Below, piece by piece: positions 54,230-64,000 of a stretch of 64,000 bases of DNA. Source of the DNA: Breviolum minutum Mf 1.05b.01. Lineage: Eukaryota; Sar; Dinophyceae; Suessiales; Symbiodiniaceae. The first letter of the stretch is position 1; each line of letters starts with the position of its first letter. The stretch covers positions 64,219 to 128,218 of the forward strand of contig DF240069.1 of NCBI GenBank assembly GCA_000507305.1, read 5' to 3'. A model generated the notes under the pieces. The model had not been told where the DNA came from. It saw only the letters and a list, made by a program, of their open reading frames with translations, and made no database searches. The position numbers and the translations under genes are program-made.

Positions 54230-54497
54230 TTTATATTGGATAGAGGACATGTACTGAATGTTTTTTTAAATGTATAGAAAGCATAGCATGCAGATTAAAA
54301 GGATTACCCAAACCTAAACATGAAACAATCATGGTGTTGACTAGAACCAGAAAGCAGGATAAGCCTACCTATATGCATATCATTCTGAATTTCCTCCCTG
54401 AAATTCAACATAAATATTCAAAATCGCCATATTAGAAGCCGGAGATACATCAAAAACAATCATGTGTGAGATCTCTCTTAACAATTTTTTGGGGTGC

Positions 54498-54560
54498 ATA
54501 AGAATGACGAATCCTTTCCAATCCTCTCCACAATTTTACATGAGCAACGGCAACAAAACC
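54498..54560 (-). CDS. gene 3 exon, third from the end
   Basis: Encodes GFVAVAHVKLWRGLERIRHS then Y, 21 codons. The acceptor is TTTCAG|G and the GC-type donor is GCACCC; phase 0 at both ends. Confidence 0.55.
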
Positions 54561-54777
54561 CTGAAATGACATGCCATGAAATCCTGATTGGTTCACAGTG
54601 ATTCTTGGAATGCCTCAAAATAAACTCCCTATATACCTGTATGTAGTTGGTCACTCCCCCCAAAAAAATACAGCATTCATAACCAGGGGAACCCAACTGG
54701 ACATGAGTGACAAAAACCTTTGTTATTTGCTGTAAAAAGGGGATGATAAACTACCCAAATATAGAGTGAATATAATA

Positions 54778-54880
54778 ACCCATACCATCCATGTACGGAA
54801 TATACACCAACATGTTTGGTTGATTTTTTTTTAATGGTTTTCATGTAGGTAATATATACCATACTACATGGACCCCATGT
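54778..54880. mobile_element. family E, diverged
   Basis: CCATACCATCCATGTACGG to CATACTACATGGACC, with the TTTTCATGTAGGTAATATA core. Confidence 0.5.
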
Positions 54881-55133
54881 ACAAGTATTTGAACATATTT
54901 TTGTTGCCAACCAACCACCTAGGCTTTCTATGGACCAATGGGTTGCTATGGGTAAGGCAAATATAATCACCAAACATTTCAGGTACCTACAATGGAGGTA
55001 CTCATATAAGCTGTATGGATACGGCTTATGTAAGGGAAAACCCATCCCCAAAATTCCCTTGTAAGGTTCAGTACCTCCATTTTAGGTACCTGAAACTCCT
55101 GGTGATATAAGGATCCCCATTAACCAATTGGTT

Positions 55134-55245
55134 GCCCTAAGAATCATGGGGTCTCCAAACTAATGGTTTCGAGATCCAAAAGAACCTTTCAAAAAACAGA
55201 TCCAAAGCTTCCGTTTTTGAGGGTGCCAGCTGATTCTTACGGTAG
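55134..55245. mobile_element. family H hairpin element
   Basis: GCCCTAAGAATCATGGGGTC to CAGCTGATTCTTACGG. Confidence 0.6.
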
Positions 55246-55376
55246 TTTATATTGGAAAAAGGTTGGTAAGTGGGTTGTTTCACCCCAATAAACCCCACTT
55301 ATACGTAGGTTATATCCCATTTACTAACCGACCATTGATCCTAACTTCCTGGGACATCCAAGTATTAACCCACCGG

Positions 55377-55453
55377 CGGACATGACCCGACCCGAATCTT
55401 CTGCACCTCTTCGACCCTCAGTGGTTCCACATCAAGAGGTTGACCGAGCTTCA
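55377..55453 (-). CDS. coding-like segment, strand uncertain
   Basis: GC-richer patch. Minus strand reads LGQPLDVEPLRVEEVQKIRV, while the plus strand also reads RPESSAPLRPSVVPHQEVDR without stops. Minus is preferred only because every firm exon is on that strand. Confidence 0.3.
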
Positions 55454-55531
55454 ATCCCAGTCGATGACTGGAGCATGCAGCGGACAGCGGTGAAGGGGGG
55501 CTTCAAAACCAGCAAAAAAAAAGTGGGGTTA

Positions 55532-55960
55532 GTAATAAATTCATTTTATAGGGGCTAACTGATATAACCCAGATATAAATGGAGCTATATCCCCCTATAA
55601 AATCCCTATAAGTAGGGTGAAATAATCATTTTTTGAGGTTTATGACTCCCAGTTTTGAGGGTTGAGAACTTCATTTAGAGGGGTGATATAACCCAAGGCA
55701 AAGCCATTTGTAATCAGGCCATTTATAGGGATTATCAATCCATTTCTCCACCTTGTAAGGGTTAACATGCCTTATAGGGTTATAAGTAGGGTTAATCACT
55801 CCATTTATGCACATGTCAGTTGATAATCAAGTGAAACACCCCCAAAGGTAAGGTGGGCAACAACCAGTTATAAGTGGAGATAGGGCTTTAAGCCCAGACA
55901 AACCCATTTATTTTCGGCCATTTATAGGGGCCATAAGTTATCATTGATACCTTGTAGGGA
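55532..55960. repeat. degenerate array of family J units
   Basis: Repeated CATTTATAGGGG, TATAACCC and GGTGAAATAA phrases; CGGCCATTTATAGGGGCCATA near the end. Related single units are at 42378, 47110, 60197 and 63774. Confidence 0.55.
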
Positions 55961-56235
55961 GTGAATCATATGGCCCAAGATGCTCCCCTACTTGGAGGAT
56001 CATCCCATGACGGACGTAATAGGATCACCTCCAATCATAAGCCATGGAAAAGGCCATTTGAAAAAAGGGGAACTAACCACAGGAATTGGGGACGTACGAT
56101 CACCATGGTTGCTAACTACATCTAACTACTTTCTAAATGGGATGACCCTCCAAGTACCCGTTAAAAATGGGGATAGAAGTTATATCCCATATGAGGCGCC
56201 GTCAAAATATATTATAATTGTCTAGTATGTTTTTG

Positions 56236-56393
56236 AAGGGTTATCGTTTTTTTGGGGGGGCCATATCGTTTTACAGGGTTTTGCTGTTTTCGGCACCATC
56301 CTTCACGTTCATAAGTCATAGAGGTAGTGGTAGTGGTAGTAGTAGAAGTAGTAGTACTAGTAGTAGTACTAGTAGTAGTACTAGTAGTAGTAC

Positions 56394-56426
<33 letters not shown>

Positions 56427-56728
56427 CAGTAACAACTTCAATGCTTCGAAACATCTTCTGTTGAAAAGGCTTTGGCCCAGTCACAGGGCCTCCCTCCTTT
56501 CCAGGGGCCAATTTTCAACAAATGGTTATCGCTAGGTTATCGCTAGGGTTATCGTTTTTAGGGCTGCGAAATTTCCTCAAACTATGTCATGATGAGAAAC
56601 CTTGCACCTGGTGACTTGGTGAAAAAGGCTTGGGATCTCTGCAATCAAGACTGGCCAGGATGCTCCATCATGAATATGATGCACTGAAAGGTTATCGTTT
56701 TTTTGGGGGGGCCATATCGTTTTACAGC
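56236..56728. repeat. pair of 41 bp direct repeats
   Basis: GGTTATCGTTTTTTTGGGGG continuing to CCATATCGTTTTACAG occurs at 56238 and again at 56690, essentially identical, flanking the TAG array; a partial GGTTATCG cluster lies at 56523. Confidence 0.85.
56326..56431. repeat. TAG/TAC compound microsatellite
   Basis: GGTAGT then four TAGTAGTACTAG-type 12-mers and a pure TAG run. The 12-mer phase makes it largely self-complementary. Confidence 0.9.
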
Positions 56729-57320
56729 GTTTCGTGCATGTCCGATGTCATTTTCAACCCCTCCCTACTAAATTGGTCTTCGCTTATTTTGACCGTGGCT
56801 CATATGAAATGGTCCCTACTTATACTGTACGTGGTAAGGGACCACTTTTAAAGTATGGACCGACCATTTACCCACATTTACCAAACAAAAATAGGCAAAC
56901 AAATGTTCCATACATGGAGTGTATGGGATATGAAATGACAAAGTGGGAATAAGCAAGCTTGAAAAGTTCCAAAAAATTGAAATTTATGTGTGAATCAGAG
57001 TATTTGGGTATCATGATGATTACTAAATTAAAATATAATATGCATAAATACCCTATCATCACCATTGTCATGTCTTTGACGATCACCATCATTTCGACAA
57101 AGTTCAAACCCAAATCATTTTACCAAATCCTTCCAAAGGTAGCCATTTAAGTGAAGCCCAAACGTATAAACTCATGGAGTTCGAAACTAATCAGGTTTTG
57201 ACAGTTCTATTTCCATGGTATGACCAAGCCACACGAAAGACCCAACCAGAAATAAGGACAAAGAAGGCAAGAACTGTAGAATGGTATCAACATATTATGC
57301 AAAAATGAGATTGCTTTCAT

Positions 57321-57412
57321 TTGAGCCAGGGTCTAAGTCTTTAGAGTCTAAACTCCTCATTTATAGGGGATGGTCATCTCATCTTTAATAGGGAATCCTT
57401 TATTGGGAGCCT
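57321..57412. mobile_element. family F fragment
   Basis: TTGAGCCAGGGTCTAAGTC, GGGGATGGTCATCTCATC and AATAGGGAATCCTTTATTGGG. Confidence 0.5.
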
Positions 57413-57872
57413 ATTGAAGAAAGAACTTCATGAAGTTGGGTTTAAAGCACCTTGTAGAACGGGATCAGGGCACAAGACAAGAATTCGCTTCAGGGCGTTG
57501 AACAACTGCGGCCAATCTAACATCAACATGGAAATTCCACCATGACAGTAAATTTGAATGCATTTCCGATTGGAATTTTCGGATTTTCATTGTTTAAGCT
57601 AGAATTTGAATGCATTTCCGAGCAAATTTTTGGGTTTTGTCGTAGAAACCGTTTGAATAAACACAGTATCATCAATGCGTGCAAATTTTATGATTGCAAT
57701 GTATCCATCATTTGAATGTGGCTTTTCTGTATGTTCGTCCATTGTCCTGTTGAACATGTTCATCCATCATTTATATTAGTTTGGATTCAAATCTGATGAA
57801 AACTCGTCTCATCCCCCAGTTCATGATGTTGGTTAGTTCACTCATCCCGGATTCAGTACAAAGGAATACAAA

Positions 57873-57970
57873 ATATCTGGCCAAAAGAAATAATAATTCA
57901 CCCACCTAGATTTCCCTTAAGTAAGGTGATTTCCTAGGCCGTGTGAGGTCGCTATAATTTATCCAGAAAT
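57873..57970. mobile_element. family K, shortened
   Basis: ATATCTGGCCAAAAGAAATA to GGTCGCTATAATTTATCCAGA. Confidence 0.6.
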
Positions 57971-58352
57971 ATGAACTCTTTTTTTTCTGGAATACTCAGA
58001 AAACATAATGTATATATTACATACAGGACCCAAATGACCCCAAATGATCCATATTTTGGAGGATTTTTTCCCATGTTGCGAAACTATCTATATAGGCATA
58101 TCAAAAACCATAGTCTTCCAACAAGGTCGTGTGAAACCCCGGAGGCTCGGCCGGAAAAACAGGGGTTGAAAACGTCTCACTTGGGAAAACGGGGGAAAAA
58201 AAACACGGGTACCTTGGGGAATCCGTGAGGTGAAACCTCTTCCCATTGGTGGGATATATGTTAATAACCCTATCTACCGGTATGTTTTCTGACCCCTGGA
58301 ATTGAGATGTGTTTTCAACCCTCGGAGTTTCATCACTTCAGGTTTTTTAAAT

Positions 58353-58471
58353 CTACCCTCCGGTGAACTAACATAGCGATAGCTGGAACATCACCAGTTT
58401 TGAATAGGAAATGCATCGACTCAATCCGGGTCCATTTTCCAGCCAGCTATGTTAATTTTACCGGAGCGTTA
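58353..58471. mobile_element. family B, divergent with long arms
   Basis: CCTCCGGTGAACTAACATAG...AGCTGGAA and inverted TTCCAGCCAGCTATGTTAATTT. Confidence 0.6.
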
Positions 58472-58979
58472 TTTTCCACCAACATTTGGATGATTTGGCC
58501 CTATATTCCCAGGATGCCGAAGGTTGTTGGATTCCTTTTGGTGCTTTTCCGCCCGTATTTCCCCTGGCCTCTCTGTGGAGACTTTTGGTGGCAAGGAAAC
58601 CCTTGGTGGCCATGTTCAAGGTTTCACGTGGAGCTAAAACCCATGCATAACATTTCATGAAACCCTGATGTAAATCTGATTTGTTTATGACAGGATCCTT
58701 ATTTCATGGCGAAAAGCAACCTGGGTAGTTTGTCATTCCCTTATATCAACATCAAATAATAGGGAGATTTGGTCACTGCCCAAGTGGAGCCATGATTGAT
58801 GGAAGTTGGACGACTTTCTATCGGAGAATTAGAGAATAAAACGGTCAAAAAAACACCGGAAAGTCAACATGACATCACGAAACGCTATTGGAAAGTACCA
58901 TCTTTTAAAAAGGGCAGAGGTGTTATACTATGATGGCTCCTTTTTGGAAAATGAATTCGAATTTAATGTGATACTTTGG

Positions 58980-59086
58980 ATCTACCCCCGACCCAGTAAC
59001 AGTGGCAAATGAAGGTTTATAGGGATTCGCTGGTGAAAACGTAAAAATCCTGGTGGTAACTGCTACTAGGAGGGGGGTGTAGATCT
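58980..59086. mobile_element. family N palindromic element
   Basis: TCTACCCCCGACCCAGTAACAG and inverted GTTACT-type GGTAACTGCTACTAGG...GTGTAGA ends; parts recur at 43265 and 34190. Confidence 0.5.
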
Positions 59087-59649
59087 AAGTGTAAGTGATA
59101 CTTTCCTGCCAATATCAAAGAACAGATCTCAATAATCAGATGCCATCTGCCCAACAAATCCAATCAATCAAAAAGGCCCAAACTGAGAGGACTCCTCTTG
59201 CTTTCCACCACCGGTCTCTTGAAGATCACTGTAACTTGGGCAGGACAAACATGTCTGTATCCGTAGGCCAATTTCATCTACACCCCCAAAAACTAATATG
59301 GAACCTGAACATCACCCCTTTGAACACGAAACCTATCTTTCCAAATCTCCATTTTGAGGTTCAAAATGTGAATGTTCACCCAATCTCATTTTTTTTTTTG
59401 GAGGGGTGACCTTGGCATGTCCAGTAAATGTGTCATCAACTCGGCAAAAACTGTCCCATGTTAACAAGGTGTTCTGGAGATATGTAGAAAAAAATGGAGA
59501 AACAAAAGCATCTTCAACAGGCAACCAATCTGGACATCATGGTTCTGGTTTGATGCATTTATTCCCCTTTCGGGACACCCACAGTGATACACCTTTTCTC
59601 AAAACAAAAATTCCGAAGTGGAGCCGTTTCGTTTCGCGTCTCCCTGGCA

Positions 59650-59747
59650 GGCAAGTATCACAAACTCCAAATACTGCGCTGGAAGTTCACCCTGTTGCGA
59701 TACCAGCCGAGCCAGAGATCGATACTCTGAATGTTTCTGGAGAGAAC
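59650..59747 (-). CDS. exon candidate, frame ambiguous
   Basis: The acceptor is GGCTGCAG|G at 59747. The best frame reads SLQKHSEYRSLARLVSQQGE then LPAQYLEFVILAC. All three frames are open for at least 50 nt, so the frame rests on residue pattern alone. Confidence 0.4.
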
Positions 59748-60023
59748 CTGCAGCCAAATATGGCAATGCTGTTGACAACACGTCAGACCGGTTCTTTTTT
59801 GGACAAAAAAGTGTGTTTTTGTTAAGTCACTTTAAAGTGAATCCAGTGTAGTTCCATCAGAAATCATTATTGAATCGCTGAGAAAAACAAAAACAACAAT
59901 ATTACTGTACATTTTGTTCGAAGGATTACCAAATGACGATGTTGAATCGTGGTTCTGTGTCATAAACAGATTTTCCCGCAATTTTCTATGGGGCGTTGTC
60001 CACCGAAGGGAATGCTGGAACTA

Positions 60024-60128
60024 TTCAAGGTGGTTTCAACCCATCTCAAAAGCATTAGTCAAATTGGACCATTTCCCCAAATAGGGATGAAAAGAAAAAA
60101 ATACAGTATTTGAAACCACCACCCAGTA
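60024..60128 (+). mobile_element. family A foldback element
   Basis: AAGGTGGTTTCAACCC to TTGAAACCACCACCCAG. Confidence 0.65.
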
Positions 60129-60196
60129 TTTCAAGTCTGTTTTGCAATATATTTCCATGTCAATCATCCCGGACGCAAAGAAAAACTCTGAACGCC

Positions 60197-60315
60197 CCTA
60201 AAGTGGGCACCTTTTTTTGTAGCGGCTAGATAGGGGTGAAAAAACCCCTATCATAGACAATAAAATAGGAGTTATACCCAAATGTATAACTAGTAACTAG
60301 TAGGGGCCCACTTTT
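60197..60315. mobile_element. family J single unit
   Basis: AAAGTGGGCACC to TAGTAGGGGCCCACTTT, inverted ends around ATAGGGGTGAAAAAACCCCTAT. Confidence 0.6.
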
Positions 60316-60619
60316 GTTTGACATCAAACTTTTTTTTTAGAACATGTCGGAGATGAATCCAACATAATACCCAAAACATCTGTACAAAAACAGCTGTATC
60401 AAATTGGTCTCATGGAACATGACCTTAGGCAACGACATGTCACCAAAAAGTTGCACTAATTCATGAGCCCTCGAACTCTAAACTTCCAACATCCTAATAA
60501 GTAGTTACCTCTTCTTGAAGGGACCATCTTGTCTACTGGAAGAAGCGCACGATATGATTCCTATATCCCCATCTAAATTCAGTTAAACGGTTCAATCCTG
60601 CTTAGTCTAGTGACTTGTA

Positions 60620-60740
60620 GATCAAATAGCCATGAATCCTAACTTGAGATTGACTACCAACACCAACATCAATGCGTTCAATCAGAACTCCCTGCAAAAC
60701 CACTGCCAAGGTACGCTTCATCTTGGCAAAAACCGCCACG
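60620..60740 (-). CDS. coding-like segment, unknown
   Basis: Minus strand reads FAKMKRTLAVVLQGVLIERI then DVGVGSQSQ. A shorter exon GVLIERID (TTTGCAG|G to GTTGGT) fits local splice rules better. Confidence 0.35.
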
Positions 60741-60795
60741 TTGTTGTGGTTGTGGACTTTTGGAGTTTCAGTGGCGTTTGTTGTGCTTCTTCTTC

Positions 60796-60796
<1 letters not shown>

Positions 60797-60870
<74 letters not shown>

Positions 60871-60880
60871 CTGTTGCTGC
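60797..60880 (-). repeat. (GTT)n microsatellite
   Basis: About 27 units; AAC on the minus strand, directly downstream of the microexon at 60897. Confidence 0.95.
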
Positions 60881-60896
60881 CGTTTTCACCTTTTAC

Positions 60897-60933
60897 CAGT
60901 GTTTCCAGGAAAGAAACTGAATCTGTGTCATCC
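60897..60933 (-). CDS. microexon candidate beside the AAC array
   Basis: 37 nt encoding DDTDSVSFLETL. The acceptor is TTCTAG|G and the donor is GTAAAA. If the donor were ignored, the frame would run on into a poly-Asn stretch from the AAC array. Confidence 0.45.
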
Positions 60934-61592
60934 CTAGAAGCATCTACCAGGTGCACTAATGACACAAGTTTTGGATGATTTTGGAGTAGCTCAATCAACA
61001 TTTTTTGGAAGGCCAAAACAATTCCTTGTTAATATTCCCTCAACAAAATGTATGAACATGCACCCCCGAGGGCCGTTCACAACGGTTGTGTGTTTATTCT
61101 ATGGTACTGGTTGGGGAATAACTATTGGCTCAAAATCTATCGAACACCAAAACTCACTATTGCACTGTACTACACTGTCAATATTTCCCCTAGTCAAGTC
61201 AGTCATTCTGCCCCATCATCAATTATACACGTACTAATCTTCCATGGATTACGACATACTTCGAAGTGGAATAATCCAAATAATTCCTACCTGTCTAAGG
61301 TTGTTTCAACACACCTTTCCAAAACACACCTACTTAACCTTTACCAACAGGTTGTAACCAATCGTGGCGGTTAGGATCCATGGATTCCACTTTCGAGGTT
61401 GGATGACCATCTGATTTCAGGGGGAACTGATGGAACAAGAGCTGATTCTCTGGTGCTGAAAAAAAAACCTCTTGTTTTGCTTGTGCCTGAGCCAGCTGCA
61501 GCTGATATAATATGTATATAACCTGCATCTGAAGCTGTTTTTGCGAAATACTGCATTCGTTGATTCGTTGGTTCAGCCGCAAGTACTTTAAA

Positions 61593-61696
61593 ACTAGTTA
61601 GGTGGTTTCAGGCCATTTGAAAAATATGCGCAAGTCAAATTTGACCATTTCCCCATGTAGAGTAAACATTGAAAGAACCTGAAGCCACCACCTGGT
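61593..61696 (+). mobile_element. family A foldback element
   Basis: CTAGTTAGGTGGTTTCAGGCC to GAAGCCACCACCTGG. Confidence 0.65.
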
Positions 61697-61831
61697 AAAT
61701 GGCGCCTTCTTTCAGAAGTAACGAGTGTCCAATTGATCATGGATTTTTCATGCCTTTGCCTCACGTCTAATCTCGCTCAAAATCATTTTAACACAAAACA
61801 CACCTTGTCAGAATTCAAGGAATCATATTAC

Positions 61832-61935
61832 TGTCCCTGAAACTAACATAGCACTTGAAAATGGATAGTTGGAATACTCGTTTCCTTTTGGGATGGCCTA
61901 TTTTCAGGGGCCGTGCTAGTTTCAGGGAGGGTATA
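61832..61935. mobile_element. family B, well preserved
   Basis: TCCCTGAAACTAACATAGCA to GTGCTAGTTTCAGGGAGGGTAT. Confidence 0.75.
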
Positions 61936-62159
61936 CCGTTCGTGTTTTTCCCAATTTTTGGTCAAAGATGAGGGAATCATCATACAATAACAAGACTGTT
62001 TGTGGGTGGGAATTGAATTACTGAGCCACCACAAAAAAAACTCGGATTCTCATGAAAAACTGTTTGTTTAATAGGGACCCTTACAATGGCCTATTATATT
62101 CCCTTAAAAAATGGGTAACCCATGCATACAGCAAACAACCCTGTTTTTGTTACTGCTCA

Positions 62160-62275
62160 TTCGGGTATGAGTACCGTGCATCCATGCCAAGCACTCCAGG
62201 GTTAGCCATCGTTAAAGATGGCTGGGAGACAATACACCAGTCAAGCCAGTCAAGTATCTCCTGTTGGAAGGCGGT
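62160..62275 (-). CDS. coding-like segment, unknown
   Basis: Minus strand reads METAFQQEILDWLDWCIVSQ then PSLTMANPGVLGMDARYSYP. A 23 nt microexon after CCAACAG|G is possible; boundaries not settled. Confidence 0.4.
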
Positions 62276-62462
62276 TTCCATTATCTTACTTGCCTACCTC
62301 CAAGTAAGGATTGCAAAGGACCGTTTCTTTTTTTTTGTTTTTGAGGATCCCCAAACTCCCAAGAAAACGCATCATACATTTCAGGGACTCCCAATTTTTT
62401 AAAGGTCCACATCCAAATCACTGGTTAGTTCCGTGACTCCGTGACATATTACGGAAACTACG

Positions 62463-62524
62463 CACCGGACTCCAGAATAACCCTGCAAAAACGCTTTCTT
62501 TGCTTGGCAGTGCGGGGCAGAAAC
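62463..62524 (-). CDS. coding-like segment ending at a GTGCGT donor
   Basis: Minus strand reads FLPRTAKQRKRFCRVILES and then GTGCGT, a sequence typical of dinoflagellate donors. The acceptor CGCGCAG is followed by T, not G. Confidence 0.4.
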
Positions 62525-62594
62525 TGCGCGGAAAACGCAGGTTTTCCAGGTGAACATGATATCATGAGGGCTAGCACTATCTCCCTGCAAAACC

Positions 62595-62722
62595 ATTCGA
62601 AAGCTTAACAACTCGCCCCTTGAAATTCATGGTGGTTGGAAGACAAGCCGCCTTTTCCTATTGGGGCCCCGGTAACTTTTCAGGGCTAAACTCACGAGCT
62701 GAGCTCAACTTCGGGAGGGTAC
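62595..62722. mobile_element. family B, subtype B2
   Basis: TTCGAAAGCTTAACAACTCG to GAGCTCAACTTCGGGAGGGTA, with AAATTCATGGTGGTTGGAAG inside. Confidence 0.55.
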
Positions 62723-63605
62723 CAAGTTGACATTCCAGGTGGTAGATTGATATAAGTACTGCACATTCAGGAAGGAATGCCTATGCTGCATACCTGGTGC
62801 TCAAACGGTTTAAACAGATTTGCATTTATACTAAATGAACATATATAATATATATCTATTATATATATATAGATCGATAGATAGATTAAGCATTGACACC
62901 AAAATGCACCAAACATCTCCGTAAAAGAACCCGCTCCTTTTGTTAAAGCATCATTTCGTTGCGTCATGGGGGATCATTTTACAGGAAATCAGTTGAGAAA
63001 CAAAACCCAGCGTCACCCTTTACCATTCATATGCTTTACCCTTCAACAAATACTATCGTTGAAGAACTATATGAATCACTGCTCACAACATGAACATCAT
63101 ACCTAAAACCAAGTCCCATAAACAAAGATCATTTACGTAAGAATGGTTGATGGGAAGGAACACCTGCTTCATCCAGTCATCTTGACCAAATTCAAAACAT
63201 GGTTGCGATGTTCTACTACAGTAAAACATATTCATATAACCCTTCTGAGTGGAAAAAAAACAAATAAAACAAAACGCTGAAACGCATGATCTCATGATCA
63301 CTTGGAAAAACATGCAGCACTTGTAGACTTTTTGGGTAAAAACATGCTACTTATGTAGGTGGCACCCGGGGATCTGTCGACAACCTATCCGGGCCCCAAA
63401 ATATGAAAGATGAATCAACCTGCTGATTGAAGTTTTCCGTGACCGGCTTTTGGGATGGTGATTTCACGTGACCTAACTAAGGGGCTTTTCGGGTGACCTC
63501 CAACGTTTGGGGCATCCAAAAATTTCACGATTTTCACGGCTTGAACCATCGGGAAAAAGTCATGTGAACTTCTTCAGTGTTTGGAGTTGACGTTTTTTCA
63601 ACACC

Positions 63606-63745
63606 TGAGGTGATTTTTGTAGAGGAAAACCAGGGGATTGCCAGCCAACATGACATATGTGAAACATCTCGCAAAAAACTCAGACTTGTCAGGACTACGC
63701 TCGCCATCTCCCTTCATACCATGCAGAGCTTCCAGCTTGGAAGTG
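63606..63745 (-). CDS. exon candidate, unknown gene
   Basis: Minus strand reads LEALHGMKGDGERSPDKSEF then FARCFTYVMLAGNPLVFLYK, ending NHLR before donor GTGTTG. An AG|G start inside (GAAG|GGAGAT) may be the real boundary. Confidence 0.45.
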
Positions 63746-63773
63746 TTGAACGAATTTAAACGGTGGATTTTAA

Positions 63774-63920
63774 CTAGTACCTTCTACAAAGTGGGCCCCT
63801 AATAGTTATAAATGGACCTTTTAACCCCCTAAAAAATTTGCCAAAAATAAATGGATTTTCCTGGGGTTATTTCACCCTACTTATAGGAGTTTTTTCACCC
63901 CACTAATAACTCCAAAGGCT
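63774..63920. mobile_element. family J single unit
   Basis: ACAAAGTGGGCCCCTAATAG, AAAAATAAATGG and GGGGTTATTTCACCCTAC. Confidence 0.55.
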
Positions 63921-64000
63921 TGCAAACCTAGTCACTCTGTTGAAGCTTGGTTCATGGGTCACACAGAAATGGCAGTCATCCTCCTACTTGGATGTCCCAG

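Noticed and set aside
1-64000. CRISPR array, bacterial operons, rRNA or tRNA genes
   Set aside because: Repeats are not regularly spaced with unique spacers, no Shine-Dalgarno-led gene series exists, and no tRNA or rRNA pattern was noticed by eye; a tRNAscan-SE run was not possible.

Overview
The window looks like nuclear DNA of a dinoflagellate. The main evidence is a recognisable gene, the nucleolar GTPase NOG1 (GTPBP4 of animals), which runs on the minus strand from an ATG at 25289 to beyond position 1. It was rebuilt by eye as 23 tiny exons of 29-73 nt separated by introns of a few hundred bases to 3.1 kb. The 23 pieces sum to 1173 nt, or 391 codons, in one open frame, and reach roughly the residue where the C-terminal third of NOG1 begins. 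All 22 introns end AG|G. Their 5' ends are a mix of GT (10), GC (11) and GA (1). Relaxed GT/GC/GA donors with a G after the acceptor are the known dinoflagellate splicing signature. (AAC)n microsatellites and unidirectional genes fit too. A Suessiales-type genome (Polarella/Symbiodiniaceae) is a guess only.

Layout. 1-25289: NOG1, minus strand, 5' end complete and 3' end cut by the window. 25290-27604: spacer between genes. 27605-28937: last three exons of a second minus-strand gene of unknown function, phase-compatible and ending in TGA. 30-63.7 kb: about twenty more short minus-strand exon candidates. Their boundaries are often exact (AG|G, GT/GC/GA) but they were not joined into named genes. 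One consistent three-exon run at 54560-52160 ends in a stop. No convincing plus-strand gene was found, so the window reads as a one-directional gene array.

Everything between exons is dominated by short (about 80-150 bp) palindromic or foldback repeats resembling non-autonomous DNA transposons (MITEs). At least a dozen families recur on both strands. The commonest are called A (ends GTTGGTGGTTTCAACC / ACCACCACCTAG) and B (CCCTGAAACTAACATAGCACC and its reverse complement). None of the copies I placed overlaps a NOG1 exon, and one A copy splits an F copy, which shows past mobility. Also present are five AAC/GTT arrays, a TAG compound array, two tandem arrays of about 43-60 bp units, and two decayed minus-strand coding blocks (10003-10771 inside NOG1 intron 15, and 39108-41053).

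Functionally only NOG1 can be placed: a GTPase of 60S ribosomal subunit assembly. All assignments come from reading the sequence; no search was run.
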